Assembly: GCA_026419785.1 (NCBI GenBank)
Contig: JAODTK010004888.1
Location: 558,001-622,000, forward strand
DNA: 64,000 bases
Direction of reading: 5' to 3'
Source of the DNA: Sclerodactyla briareus
Taxonomy: Eukaryota; Echinodermata; Holothuroidea; Dendrochirotida; Sclerodactylidae
Part shown: positions 25,601 to 33,723 of the stretch, piece after piece
Layout: the number at the start of each line of letters is the position of its first letter
Position numbering within the stretch: the stretch's first letter is position 1
Translations under genes and position numbers: made by a program
Notes under the pieces: generated by a model
The model's input: the letters and a program-made list of their open reading frames with translations, nothing else
The model's database searches: none
Told to the model about the DNA's origin: nothing

Positions 25601-27045
25601 GCCAAAAAGTAGCCTAAGCTTTTCCCATATACTTCCGACTGTCCGATCGAGTCTATTCAGGTGGGAAATTACAATCATTTTCACACACTCGCAAGTTTTA
25701 CGGTCACATGTGATCAATTATGAGATAACAAATACATGCGAGCGAAGAGCTATACATTGTGCCAAAAAGTTTACTAGTCCAATACTAGGAACTGTTAAAT
25801 CAACATGGACAAATATATCCATATTCTTTTGTGAACAAATCGAATCAATCTGATACCTACTAACGAACGTTGAATTTTATTAATGGTTACCTAACACGAA
25901 CATTAACGAACCTGGGAATACTCAATCTCGTCGAATTACGATCTGTCTTGGGGAAGATTCATAGCCTATAGCTTCCATTTCACCTGTCTATGTATGTTAC
26001 GATTCTTCAACCATGTGCTTTTCATAATTTGATATCGTAACTGGCAGTGGATACTTCACTTTTCCATGTAGTGAATAGATCATTGGGGAAGATACCGGCA
26101 GGCAGGAGTATAATTCTCTGTGATTTATTTAGGTGCAATTCCTTTTTCGCCTGTCCGAACATTTGCAGAGTAACACTTTGATATACTGATCGATATGCCG
26201 ATGCACCAGCTCATTTTATTCATGTGGCAGTAGAAAATGTATGTGAATTAAAATAATGATTCACAGGGAGAGGAGGATGGGTTCAATGAGGAAGAAAGAT
26301 TCCATGGAAAGAGGAGATGAATGTGGAAGAGAGCGATTTCATTCTCTATTATTTTCAATAAATAATGCACGGCAATCAACATTTTACAAATTAATTTTCA
26401 AATTTATAATAAAAAAAAAGTTTTATTGGAATGTGCCTGTATGCACCCACCATGCCTACCAACGACCACTTCCATTTGTGTTGCACCCGGAGTATAGTCA
26501 TTATTGCCCTTTGCATCTCGGCTATCAAAATCATTAGACCTCTGAATCTGATATTTGGCACCTCTCCTCTCTTTTTTATGTCAGTACATTGTTATTTATA
26601 GTAGCGCTGCATTCAAAACATTACCTGGTAGCAATTAAGCATACAGCGGTTGTTATGCCTTAGTTTGTGAAATAGTACAGGTCAAATTTGCATGGGGACT
26701 CGAGGACTCGGATTCGGACACGGACTCGGATAATGATGACTCGGATTCGGACACGGACTCGGATAATGATGACTCGGACTCGGATTGAGAGAATCGGACT
26801 CAACACTTGTAATTTAGTGCGAAAATAATCCATGATTTGTTAGTAGTATTTTCAGAATCTTTGCAGTCCCTCAGCCCAAAGGTAGGCAGCTCACCAGTCC
26901 TACAATGCTAGATACCACGCTTCTTCTCCTCATTCTGGGAATCTTTGGAAACACACTTACGCAGGCAGGTTGCTGTTCCTCACATGACATGGGCCCTGGC
27001 CTGCTCCAGTTTTGCCGTCTTGTTGACCTTTGAATGACATTCAAC
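4499..27045 (-). CDS. SMG5: SMG5, nonsense-mediated mRNA decay factor (split gene, C-terminal PIN part not found)
   Basis: SMG5 works with SMG7 in the cytoplasm to recruit phosphatase and decay enzymes to phosphorylated UPF1. Exons run from high to low coordinates and match the animal protein in order: NKTA segment, [49 protein letters not shown] with [22 protein letters not shown], the acidic DDSDLSEG linker, [22 protein letters not shown] with HKKLDFRLE, then LIRLIC and [11 protein letters not shown]. These cover the N-terminal 14-3-3-like/TPR domain, the helical hairpin region and the linker before the PIN domain. The PIN exons were not found below 4.5 kb. The stretch between VPFEG and TLALFSQLL is poorly resolved. 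Several exons contain single-base frame breaks, and two exons have extra tandem copies. The identification is from remembered family sequence and was not searched. Confidence 0.85.
4680..6350. other. Intergenic or 3' flank, nothing recognised
   Basis: Contains G runs near 4835 and 4890 and short open frames only. No similarity to SMG5 C-terminal exons or other families was seen. Confidence 0.45.
6355..7110 (-). pseudogene. Four decayed tandem copies of the SMG5 LTEDM exon
   Basis: The block from the donor side (CTCACTGAGGTCCACCATGC and variants) through TCTGAAATCCAG to the AGTCCTGTACTAACATC acceptor side recurs at roughly 6905-7070, 6765-6880, 6560-6730 and 6360-6530, with increasing divergence. 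The nearest copy still encodes [15 protein letters not shown] but has lost the LTEDM frame. The two middle copies keep only the central part. Together with the intact exon they form an array with a step of about 150-200 bp. Confidence 0.65.
7161..7312 (-). CDS. SMG5: SMG5 exon, [22 protein letters not shown] block (best copy)
   Basis: The reverse strand reads [20 protein letters not shown], then [20 protein letters not shown] and [10 protein letters not shown], and ends GATGAG before GTAAGAG. It matches LPEDMALRNLPPLRAAHRRFNF of vertebrate SMG5. It joins in phase with GLIRLIC at 4673. It is the most intact of about five tandem copies; the others lie between 6355 and 7110. Confidence 0.88.
7596..7670 (-). 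CDS. SMG5: SMG5 exon, [13 protein letters not shown] block
   Basis: After the acceptor TTCTTACAG the reverse strand encodes [20 protein letters not shown] and KQLA, matching SSQSLWNRLSVLLNLLPAAG. The last codon before the GTAAC donor reads TAG, so either the true donor or the frame differs by a base or two at the 3' edge. Confidence 0.8.
   Translation of the reverse strand, partial: NSQTLWSRYAGLLNFFRTILKQLA
7890..8017. mobile_element. 128-bp palindromic MITE
   Basis: The first half, GGGTGCGTTTAAGTCGAGTG to TATGGGCAT, pairs with the second half, ATGCCCATATTTGGG to ACGACAAAAATGCACCC, as a long imperfect inverted repeat. AAT flanks both sides, a possible 3-bp target duplication. The GGGTGCGTTT start and 3-bp duplication suggest PIF/Harbinger, without proof. 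It lies in an SMG5 intron. Confidence 0.6.
8278..8396 (-). CDS. SMG5: SMG5 exon, [13 protein letters not shown] block
   Basis: Acceptor CTCCTTTTCAG; the reverse strand reads [20 protein letters not shown] then [19 protein letters not shown], and ends before GTAAGCATC. It corresponds to IQEKLQVLMAEGLLPAVKVFLDWL in vertebrate SMG5. Open across its length. Confidence 0.88.
8725..9180 (+). mobile_element. LINE C-terminal fragment, copy 1
   Basis: Encodes [20 protein letters not shown] then [18 protein letters not shown] and CEQDPVGW, the kind of C-terminal sequence (R-QL-GHVAR-DPAHRVL) found after the reverse transcriptase of some LINEs. A related fragment lies at 63490-63850. It is followed by a G run near 9080. 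No catalytic part is present. Confidence 0.5.
9960..10383 (-). CDS. SMG5: SMG5 exon, acidic linker and RLAP motif
   Basis: A large exon after the acceptor CTGTAG. The first half is [19 protein letters not shown] and then a Ser/Asp/Glu-rich run with [15 protein letters not shown], equivalent to the [17 protein letters not shown] linker of SMG5. A frame change follows. The second half reads [20 protein letters not shown], then [12 protein letters not shown] and EALEKPAKK, matching the RLAPTF segment. A TGA three codons before the GTAGGC donor follows an A6 run and is removed by a one-base length change. This linker is expected to be disordered. Confidence 0.82.
10498..11317 (+). mobile_element. 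Helentron-like element A: core, tetranucleotide tract, hairpin
   Basis: It starts with AATAGACTGTTCTTTGGTCC, then about three diverged core units (CCTGAACACCC, GTTTCATGAACATCTGATTTG, GCAGGAGTAGCA-type blocks). A GATA/GGAT microsatellite follows at 11197-11260, and the end is the hairpin AGCTCCCTCAGCC-ATA-GGCTGTGGTGAGCT (11285-11314) followed by AAAAA. It lies in an SMG5 intron. Confidence 0.6.
11197..11261. repeat. GATA/GGAT microsatellite
   Basis: GATA units followed by GGAT units between the core and the hairpin of element A. Confidence 0.85.
12057..12091. repeat. Poly-G tract
   Basis: Over thirty bases almost entirely G, interrupted by A. Confidence 0.85.
13084..13503. repeat. Two-copy tandem duplication, period 219 bp
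   Basis: The block from ATAACAGCAGTAAAATTGTC to GCAAATTAGG occurs at 13084 and again at 13303, nearly identical apart from an 11-base gap (CAATGAATTCA region) and a few small indels. Confidence 0.85.
13505..14075 (-). mobile_element. TATGCAAAT-core element, reversed copy
   Basis: Units with ACCAAGTTTTGTGAAAATCC and AATTATGCAAATCAGACAC lead to CTGGTGCTACACACAAAAAT and end GTGACCCACTAAA, the reverse of the start at 53310. Confidence 0.55.
14545..14655 (-). repeat. Fragment of AGGTCA-family core
   Basis: GGGATCATGTAAACATTTGG, GGAACCCACACACCAAGTGT and GTTGAGTTATTGT match the reversed core unit. Confidence 0.5.
15205..15354 (-). CDS. SMG5: SMG5 exon, TLALFSQLL block
   Basis: After CCATGTCAG the reverse strand encodes [20 protein letters not shown] and HMIAG, matching SKQYSAAIAFTLALFSHLVNH of SMG5. 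A one-base shift then gives [20 protein letters not shown], which continues the RLQAEL helix. It ends at a GTGAGTGG donor. The second half is open in a frame different from the first. Confidence 0.82.
16262..16556 (-). CDS. Possible SMG5 exon of low complexity
   Basis: A strong acceptor (TTTGTTTACAG) opens a stretch encoding [20 protein letters not shown] and [15 protein letters not shown], then after a frame break an acidic, glycine/proline-rich run. It lies in the right order between two SMG5 exons, but has no clear counterpart in the vertebrate protein at that position. The expected DIKRLL and VLEDF helices were not found in this interval. Confidence 0.3.
16790..17260 (-). repeat. TATGCAAAT-core units
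   Basis: Diverged units with AATTATGCAAATTGGACC, TATGCAAACTAGACACAC and ATATGCAAATTGACCACC in the same direction as the 13.5-kb copy. No element ends seen. Confidence 0.5.
17392..17988 (-). mobile_element. 600-bp MITE, copy 1 (reversed)
   Basis: Begins TTAAAGGACACTGCAG and ends GTGTTTGTCCTCTAAT, imperfect inverted termini. Its interior, reversed, matches the copies at 33113 and 50786, including the AATTTTTTATGTGGAGTTAT block. No open frame. Confidence 0.55.
18060..18420 (-). repeat. HYR-like module, copy 2
   Basis: Reverse-strand copy of the module at 3553-3870. It reads [20 protein letters not shown] and [13 protein letters not shown] in one frame. Reading is interrupted upstream by stops. 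It lies within an SMG5 intron. Confidence 0.4.
18596..18719 (-). CDS. SMG5: SMG5 exon, VPFEG...ANLEKSLEK block
   Basis: After a CCATTCAG acceptor the reverse strand gives [10 protein letters not shown] and, after a one-base frame change, [19 protein letters not shown] and LPPEFLR, ending before GTGAGC. It matches the family's SFEGAYGNLKRLYDKAAKMY helix. The first base completes the cysteine codon split from the preceding exon, which supports the join. Confidence 0.85.
18944..19035 (-). pseudogene. Decayed third copy of the SMG5 TPR exon
   Basis: The reverse strand reads [20 protein letters not shown], recognisably the [18 protein letters not shown] block, but with several substitutions and with no matching donor or N-terminal half. 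It lies one repeat further from the intact exon than the copy at 20193. The intron DNA between them (19.25-20.18 kb) also repeats. Confidence 0.55.
19250..20190. repeat. Tandemly duplicated intron DNA between SMG5 exon copies
   Basis: Two blocks recur here. One is the stretch from AGTACGAACAT through TTGGTTTGCAGAG to TTCCGTAAC, near 19275 and again near 19625. The other, running from AATTGATTCT past CTTCCTAAT to CATCTGGAATCC or its variant, lies near 19430-19610 and again near 19990-20170. They show that the exon copies were made together with flanking intron. Confidence 0.6.
20193..20323 (-). CDS. Truncated tandem duplicate of the SMG5 TPR exon
   Basis: Almost identical to the last 130 bases of the 20510-20678 exon, from HFMAERYY to the GTGAGT donor. 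It differs by a 3-base in-frame deletion that removes the histidine of YYHQAL, plus a few substitutions. It is still open. The first third of the exon is missing; the homology starts near a CTAAG that could serve as an acceptor. The flanking intron is duplicated too. It could be an alternative exon, a recent duplication or an allelic copy left in by the assembly. Confidence 0.6.
20510..20678 (-). CDS. SMG5: SMG5 exon, [17 protein letters not shown] block (intact copy)
   Basis: After a CCACAG acceptor the reverse strand reads [19 protein letters not shown], then [20 protein letters not shown] and [16 protein letters not shown], ending TG before GTGAGT. It is the 14-3-3-like/TPR signature of the SMG5/SMG7/EST1 family (AERFYYQAL...[13 protein letters not shown]). 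It is open throughout. Its last two bases pair with the first C of the exon at 18596-18719 to make the conserved cysteine codon. Two further, shorter copies of this exon lie just downstream in the transcript direction. Confidence 0.92.
21540..21915 (-). CDS. HYR-like module, copy 3 (longest open frame)
   Basis: A 125-codon open frame on the minus strand, inside an SMG5 intron and in the same direction. It starts with a hydrophobic run ([16 protein letters not shown]) that could be a signal peptide, then [34 protein letters not shown] and NLTAHSRPM, later [16 protein letters not shown]. The order P-x-F-x-x-C-P, then EP, then DSA and F-V-S-I resembles an extracellular HYR domain, which in animals is an adhesion module. 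There is no clear ATG and no flanking HYR domains, so it may be a pseudogene or a captured exon. Confidence 0.35.
22058..22148 (-). CDS. SMG5: SMG5 exon, WAEKACHR block
   Basis: After a CATGTAG acceptor the reverse strand encodes [10 protein letters not shown] and then, one base out of frame, CLIYLGDL before GTAAGTAC. It corresponds to the WAQMACHRCLVYLGDL helix directly before the TPR-like AERFYYQAL segment, and joins the next exon, which opens with the S-R-Y-Q block. Confidence 0.82.
23141..23302 (-). CDS. SMG5: SMG5 exon, FECAYRTHL block
   Basis: Open through its full length of about 54 codons. The reverse strand reads [17 protein letters not shown], then [14 protein letters not shown] and [10 protein letters not shown], and ends GATG before GTAAGG. 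The acceptor is TTTCAAG with a poly-T tract. It matches the [21 protein letters not shown] helices of SMG5. This is one of the few exons here without a frame break. Confidence 0.88.
23635..23745 (-). repeat. Fragment of AGGTCA-family core
   Basis: GACCCCAAAACAACAGGGGC, GGCGAACCCACATACC and CAAGTTATCGTGTCACAAGC match the reversed core unit. Confidence 0.5.
23930..24300 (+). mobile_element. CR1-like LINE 3' fragment
   Basis: Encodes [20 protein letters not shown] and PSAQL, then in broken frames the ACSECC and LPHI-type segments that follow the reverse transcriptase of CR1-like LINEs (VTSRLDYCNSLLYGLP...QNAAARL). Frameshifted and without a 5' part. Confidence 0.65.
25143..25247 (-). CDS. SMG5: SMG5 exon, [16 protein letters not shown] block
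   Basis: After the acceptor CACCTGAG the reverse strand reads [20 protein letters not shown] and continues to AVKKNKK before a GTAGTT donor. This matches the first helical pair of the SMG5 N-terminal domain, where vertebrates have [22 protein letters not shown] stop sits in frame just after KVF, where the family has a tyrosine; it looks like a local sequence error or a lesion. Confidence 0.85.
25419..26809. mobile_element. hAT-like non-autonomous transposon, 1391 bp
   Basis: Flanked by the perfect 8-bp duplication TAATTTAG (25411-25418 and 26810-26817). Termini are CAGGGCTGGAGGACTCGAGT and, reversed, CAAGTGTTGAGTCCGATTC, an imperfect inverted repeat. Subterminal ACTCGGA motifs are dense at both ends, with a tandem GACTCGGATTCGGACACGGA repeat near 26700-26785. 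No transposase frame. An 8-bp duplication is the hallmark of the hAT superfamily. Confidence 0.8.
26961..27045 (-). CDS. SMG5: Candidate N-terminal SMG5 exon
   Basis: The reverse strand reads [14 protein letters not shown] after a possible acceptor (ACCTAG) and ends at a good donor (CTGC, then GTAAGTGTG). The NKTA motif occupies the place of the conserved NKTAYQEVF segment near the SMG5 N terminus, and the exon lies upstream of the next SMG5 exon in transcription order. Downstream residues are out of frame by one base. The phase to the next exon does not close cleanly and about eight expected residues are missing, so this is tentative. Confidence 0.4.
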
Positions 27046-27059
27046 CTAGGTCGCCAGAG

Positions 27060-29170
27060 AGACTACTTTGATTTGGACAGTTAATATGATTCAGACTAGA
27101 CAGCCAGAGGGGGAGGTTCTCAGTCCATGACTCACGGTTTTTTTTGCCAAAGTCCAGAAGCACCTCAATAGCAATGGGCTAAGCCCACTGCTAATGAGTT
27201 AGAAAAGGTGGGTGGACTACTATAGCAGAATGGGGGCGGGGTCTGGTAAATATGACTCGAGTCGCAATGTAACTATAAATATGGTATCAATATACATAAG
27301 GAAAACTACTTGTTTATCATTTCGATGACCTCTTTATCGAAGACCACCTATGGGACTGCTTCTGTCTCATCACATTTTCAAACTTCGTATCAGATCTTGA
27401 GCTGCCCTGTAAGAATAAAGCAAATCCAAATATTTATTTTTTTAAATTTGGAATTGGGCATGAAGAAATTTCCCCCTCCCCCAACATTTTGGTCATGAAA
27501 TCATTACCCCAGCTCCTCCATGTTTGCTACTCAAATCTTGCCCCTGTTCGGAGTATTTTGGGGACCGTTGGTTCCGAAACTGTAGACAGTGGCCTAGCTA
27601 AGTCAGTTACAAAGTAAGTGTAACATTAGGCTGTGTGAGCGCATCAGGTTTGGAGTAGAGTATACCTGCAAAGTCCCGGACATCAAGTTCCCAATTGAAT
27701 GTCACTGTAGCAACGTAAAATGAAACAAATCGCAGTTACGCATGGACGAGAGAATTATTTTCCTTGAATGTGAGCTGATTACAAGTGAGTACTTACACAA
27801 AACATGGCGGAATGTAAGATTTAAGCCTCACTATGAAATATTAAATTGCGAAAAAGCCTCAATATAGATTCATTAGAACTCTTAAGAAATTTCCCCAATT
27901 TTCGATCACCAAACATGACTTAGGCCATAGGCTACCTATTAGGGCATGGCCTAATTTTGAGTTGAAGAGTTTGTTTGTGATTGTGACCATGACTATAACG
28001 AAAAGTTGATTTGTGTTGTGATTTGTACAGTTGTAGTATATGCATATGGATGCATGCATGGGTAACAAATTGCATCAGTGTGGTAAGTTTTCTGAGGCCA
28101 TATGGTCATGTGAAAACTAGACATGTGTAGGCAGGTAAACCGCCTACGTGTATATCCCGCTTTTGAGCAATCATTGGGAAGAAGTATCTAACACCCCACA
28201 TTTTGGTCAGAAACCAAGATAAACTTCATCCACCAAGTTTTGTTGTAATCCATGGAAGTTAATAGGCACAAGAATTATGCAAATTTGACCCACGATGGTT
28301 TTGAAATGACTTCTAAATTGTGAGGAACAAATGTAGCCCCCATCCACCAATTTTGTTCAAATCTGACAAAATTTGGAAAATCGCATAAATTTCGCAAATG
28401 TGACCTTCGATGACTTTGAAATGACCTCCAGATTTTACGGGATCAACTTTAGTCCTTACCCACCAAGTTTTGTTCAAATCCGACTAACTGGAGAATTTCG
28501 CGTAAATTATGCAAATTAGCGGCCCCCAGCATTGCAGCGATTGCCCTACTTCGAACTCCATCCGAAGATTTCATGGGGCGGACATGTGTACCAAGTTTCA
28601 GATCAATCGGATATAAAAGCGTTTAAAGAGTTTTATTGCGCTAATGCCTAAAGTTTCCGGCGGATCCTGGGATGGCGGCTACACACCCAAAACCATAATA
28701 TCCCTGGACACTTCCAGTGTCGTGGGGATATAATTAACCCTGGCTCACAAGTGATGATAATTTTATGAGCAGTCCAAGGTTGTCCCTCTCACCAACTTTC
28801 CCATTCCAAGAAAATAAGACAATGGCAGCTATTTGTGTACACAGAGTAAACAGAAGGTCATCTCTGCTCTAGAAGTTAATAGGCAATGGATGACCAGAGA
28901 AGGGTGACCCACTAAGCTAAAATGGATACAAGTAGTTGGGCTGAATGGGGGATTTAAGGGAATGGATTACAAGTCAAGAGTTCATATATCCAATATGTGT
29001 AATGAAAGTGTGACATGCATGACAAAATCAAATAAGTTTATAAATTGGGTGCCAGTGACAGGCAACTGCAGTGTAAATTTAATTCACCCTGGCCACAACT
29101 GTCCTTCACTTATCACAACTGGCCTATTTTAGTTGTAATAAAATGCTGCAGACAATAAACTTTCAACATC
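27060..29170. other. Region upstream of SMG5, no exon recognised
   Basis: AT-rich, with only the TATGCAAAT-core repeat at 28.2-28.5 kb. The first coding exon of SMG5 should lie in this direction, but I could not identify it. Confidence 0.45.
28190..28525 (-). repeat. TATGCAAAT-core units
   Basis: Three short units around CCACCAAGTTTTGTT and ATTATGCAAATTTGACCC, without visible element ends. Confidence 0.5.
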
Positions 29171-29179
29171 AATTTTATT

Positions 29180-30846
29180 TTATAATTTACGAAAAATATG
29201 CACTATTTGGGTGCGCAAATTATGACATTTTAAAATAGCCTTTAATGACTTTGGACTTGGAATCCATGAACCATCTTACCATACTGTGATAACACTGACA
29301 GAGTTCCATTGTACGCCAACTCAAGCTGTAGACGAAAAAGCTTTGCAGATTTTCACAGTTTTTTCACATGATATTTCATTATGCCCCTTTAAAACAACTT
29401 TTGACCAGAAAATTCTGTAGTTGGGGCTATTCATCATTTGATCGACCATCTAAACATATGCACTAAAATTGGTAGGATGAGAAGCTTTGCGTGACTGCCA
29501 GATGGGCCCTGGGCCCACACTGACCTTGAGACCAAAATTCCAGAACACCTTGAAGGTACAGCTGGTTGACTGTTCATATTGACTGAACATCAGCACCAAA
29601 CTTGTAAGAAGCATTTAGCATGATTTCACATTATGGGCCATAGTTCCCACACTGGGCCCGGGCAGAGGTTTGCAAACGACCCCAATGGACCACAACCCAC
29701 GGAGCATTACAAGTAAAAATCAATTGAAAACTTGTGGGAGGAGTTGCAATTAAAGTACCATTGTGTGAAGTTTTCTGAATGGACCCTCTGCCCAAGTGCA
29801 TGGACCTCGGATGAAAATTCCTGAAACAAATTTGTAGGAGATCCAAATTTTGCAGTAGTTCATATATTGGGCCTGGGGCCCCCAACTGGCCCTGGCTAAA
29901 TTCCCAAACACAACCCCAATGGCCCTCTACCCAAGGACCATAACATGTAACGTTAAAGAAAAACAATTGAAGCTTTTGGGAAGAGATGCATTTCAAGAAC
30001 CATTGTGTGACATTTCATGAACAGGCCGACGTGCCCAAGTGGCCCTTGGACTCAAATTTCCTGAACACCCCCTAAGGTACAGCTGCAGAACCACATTATG
30101 ACTGAATGTCAGACTGTTCACTAAACTTTGCATTTTGCGCACTTCCAAATGATGGGGACCAGGGCCCACACTGGGCCTTGAGACCTTAATACCTGGCACC
30201 CTAAAGATATGGCTAATAGACCACCAGTCACGACTGAAACATCAGACATGTGCAACAAAATTTTAGGAGATCAAGGTCTACAGTTATTTCATATAATCGG
30301 CCCTAGGGCCCAAAGTGGGTCTGGTCGTGAGCCAAAAGTCCCCTGAACACCCCCGTGACCCTCTACCCTAGGACCAATACATATAACTTAGCAAGAAACA
30401 TCAAATGAATGTGTGGAGGAGATTTGCATTCCAAGTACTATTGTGTGAAATTTCATAAAAATGGGCCCTTGGGCCCAGGTGGGACCTGGGACCAAAAAAT
30501 TCCTGAAAACCCCCGAAGGTACGGCTGGATACGTTAGACCATCATAATGACAAAATAATGCACACTGTGCCACAAAAATTGTAGGCGATAATTTTGAAAT
30601 TTTACACAGATGGCTATATATTGCCCCTTTAATGCTTTGACCTTGACGTCACAAGTCAAAACATGGCCCATGGGTCAATGAACATTGGTCAAGTTTGGTC
30701 GACATCCATCGCAGAAGAATGAATGTTGGGAGCCAAAAAGGCAATTTTGGGACACTGTGGCTAGATAATAAATAGATTAGATAGCTAGATAGAGAGGACA
30801 TGCAGATTCCAATATTAGCTCAACCAGCCATAGCTGGTTGAGCTGA
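29180..30846 (+). mobile_element. Helentron-like element C
   Basis: Diverged core units built around GGGCCCAxxCTGGGCC-type blocks (29503, 29630, 29875, 30145, 30295, 30455). A short TAGA tract follows near 30765-30790, and it ends at a near-perfect hairpin AGCTCAACCAGC-CATA-GCTGGTTGAGCT (30817-30844). The 5' end is not well defined. It is non-coding. Confidence 0.6.
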
Positions 30847-30859
30847 AAATGGAATCTCT

Positions 30860-32160
30860 CCGGAGCCACCCTTAGTGCTACCTCTTCTTATGCCTTCAGA
30901 AAACCTCTAAAAGCAATACCCCGAGTCTGTTAATCACAACTCTCTCGTCAAGAACCTAGCTATAGTGGAAGCCCTCCAGTTATATCACTAGTGAGTTTCA
31001 AGAGGTGGAATCTACAGGTACAAGGTCAGGCATCCGACTCCAGGTCCACCCCCCCCGTCCAACAAATACATTCCAGGTTCGCCAAACCTTCTCCCAGATG
31101 CCAACATCAACTTCAACACCACTGCCGAGCTAGCCACATCCTTTAGCAGTTAAGATATTATAGGCTTACCGCCTCTCAAAATATTATAATTAAAAAAGTA
31201 GGCACATGGTAGAACCACAAAATTTGGGGTGGGGGGTTTTGGTGTCCTATTTTCACTGTGCTATATCTTGGCGAAATGTTAACTGACCATGACCTTTAGT
31301 TCAAGTGGCGTTCTAGGGAGTAGGGGTGTCACTAAAACAAGGACAACGCGGGACAATTACATCTAGTGTGTGAAATGAGCGCGGGGAAAATTGAGTTTGT
31401 GTTAGGCAGCTCATGTACGCAGAAAGGTTGACAGGATAGTGAGGTGCAATATTCTTCATAATTAATTTATATGTCAGCTAGGCCTAGCTGCGTCAGGACT
31501 GGGCTGTCGATGAAAACTCTGAAAGATCAATTATGTTATGCGCATTGACATAAATACTGGTACAGCAGTAGCCAGCATTAATAGGGATTGGGTTTCATTT
31601 GCTTGTCCGGATCTTTTGCATGTATTTTTTTGTACATTTGTGAATATATTTGATTGGATCAAATAAATAATGGAGAATTGGATTTAGGCAGACTTGCCTC
31701 AATAATCATGGCATTCGGTTTTATTTAAAACTTATTTCGCCTCACAACCGAAATGGCTCTAACGGGCCACCGTTTACGCGCTAATGGCGGTTGTCCCGTG
31801 CCCATTTTTTACACAGTAATGTATTGTTCAGTGCCCATTTTAGACAGTAATATATTGTCCCATGTTTGTCCCTTTTTTTAGGACACCGGTTCTAGGACTG
31901 GAGTAGCCTTAGCCCAGTAGGGTCACTAGAGTAGCTGGACTGGCACCGAGGGGGCCCTGGCCGGGGGAATCTTGAGAACCCTGTATTATTTACTTACTTC
32001 ATTACTTTGGACATCCTCGCTACCATTGACTCATTTCCTGTGTGTGTTGTAAATAGAACACATGACTTTGTCTCAGAAAGGGGGACCATCATTAACTGCA
32101 GTTGTTACTGTTATAATGTTTAACGTTACTCGTTAGGCTAAGTTAGTAACGTAGTAAACG
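30860..32160. other. Intergenic region, no gene recognised
   Basis: No family match on either strand. TAACGTTAC-type motifs near 32110-32160 lead into the CpG-dense interval. Confidence 0.45.
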
Positions 32161-32600
32161 TTACAGATACAGCACCTGATTGAGAATTCTTTCGCTTGAC
32201 GTACGAGAAATCCCGTCGGGTATGCTGAAGTCGTTCTACTTGAGATTTTTCTCTGTTTTAGGTTCCATTTGGAACCGGTTGTAACTCGTCACTTGCTTGA
32301 GTTCATAAACTTGTATCGAAATTCATGGGCTCGAGTTCTCCGAGTTCGGGGCTGTCAGGCGAAGCAGTCATGCAGTGACAGCTGTACACACTGGCATGGC
32401 GTAGCTGCTACATACCGTACCGCGACACACGGTACTCAAACCACAGACTTATATACGCCAAACTTGCCAGCAGCCATGACGGGCCGGACTCGGTGCAAAA
32501 ACACGTACGACCCCGACGTACGTGAAGAAAAACATCAGCGGGAACTGCTTGCCTGTCGAATCGTCAGGGCTCCGAATCCGATGTCTGCCTATGAATCTGG
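32161..32600 (+). promoter_or_regulatory. CpG-dense interval between the divergent genes, possible promoter and 5' exon
   Basis: By my hand count about thirty CpG dinucleotides fall in 420 bases, far denser than neighbouring DNA. It lies between the 5' sides of SMG5 (minus) and INTS3 (plus). A well-framed ATG (GCAGCCATGA) at 32475 starts MTGRTRCKNTYDPDV, followed by GACGTACGTGA, which could act as a donor. I cannot link this peptide to INTS3 or SMG5. It could belong to either 5' region or to an unrelated transcript. Confidence 0.35.
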
Positions 32601-33112
32601 CAGCCTTCATTTAATTGAGTCAGGACACTACACTATATAACAAATGGAAGATGCTACGCAAACTAAAATCTACGTTCCGTCTTTTCTGGAGGCAAAGACG
32701 ATGTCGAAGAGGGTGGTATTATCTTTGAATCCATCTCTTAACTAAACTGTGTAATGAATTGTTACGTCCGGTGTTAGGCTCTTTAAGATATGTATGTGAA
32801 TGTGATGCTGGAAGATTGTGCGTGCTCATGTGAATACTGAATAGTTCCGAGAAGTCATCATACATTTCTTGCATGCAACCTAAAATCGATAACTTAATAT
32901 TACTGAACGCTGTTTTCAGACTGACAAGAAGGACAGTTTCATCTAACTAAGTCCTAACATCCTCATATCAATCATTAGTAAAGCAAAAGTGAGATAACGT
33001 CAACGTTGTAAGTTGTTTTGTCAGGCCCTAGCACCTGTGACATAGATAAAAATAGAAGATGACTGGTTGGACCTTGAGAATTAGATGGGTTCATTGGTTT
33101 GTTCATGTCAAG

Positions 33113-33723
33113 AATTACAGGCACTGCAGGATGAATTATGAAGAAGATGGCTAAGTTACCAGCGGGAGAAAAAAACAGAATGCTCAGTCCAAACCCGAAG
33201 TTCATATGACTCCCTGTTACCGAGTTACAGTCCTTTGAAGTTCGTGCATTGAAGGTGTATTGCACAAGATTGAAAAGAATCCCATTATGCAATAGTGAAT
33301 GATGTCATACTTGCACAACCCTGCAACAATTTTTGTTTTTTTATTGAAATTCACACATTATTCTCACTTCGAAAAGCATTTAGTCAATGGGAAAGGATTG
33401 CTGTAGTGGGTTAGTAGGTGTTGATGGTTACTTTGGTGGGAGAAGACAACAGAACTTCTGTTAAATGTCGACTTATTCAACCAAATGAAACAATGAAATA
33501 CTTAACATAACTTCCTGGGTTGCCCAAGTGTGATGTCATGCGTTATTGCACAATTAGGATTCTCCCCCATGTCTCTGAAGTGAAATGGGCCAAACTTGGG
33601 AGGCCAATAACTCCACATAGGAACATATATTGAAATTGGGTTTTTGGACTTATAGAATAGTTTTTCCATGAATTCTCCACGATACCATCTCTGTTGTATC
33701 CGAGCCTGCAGTGTCCATTAAGT
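33113..33723 (+). mobile_element. 600-bp MITE, copy 2
   Basis: Interior similarity to the 50786 copy over most of its length (GAAGTTCATATGACTCCC, GGATTGCTGTAGTGGGTTAG, CCAATAACTCCACATAGG). Ends at CTGCAGTGTCCATTAAGTC. Confidence 0.6.

Noticed and set aside
32269-32640. A 123-codon frame in the CpG-rich interval as a confirmed first exon of INTS3
   Set aside because: No similarity to the INTS3 or SMG5 N terminus. Kept only as a possible promoter or 5' region.
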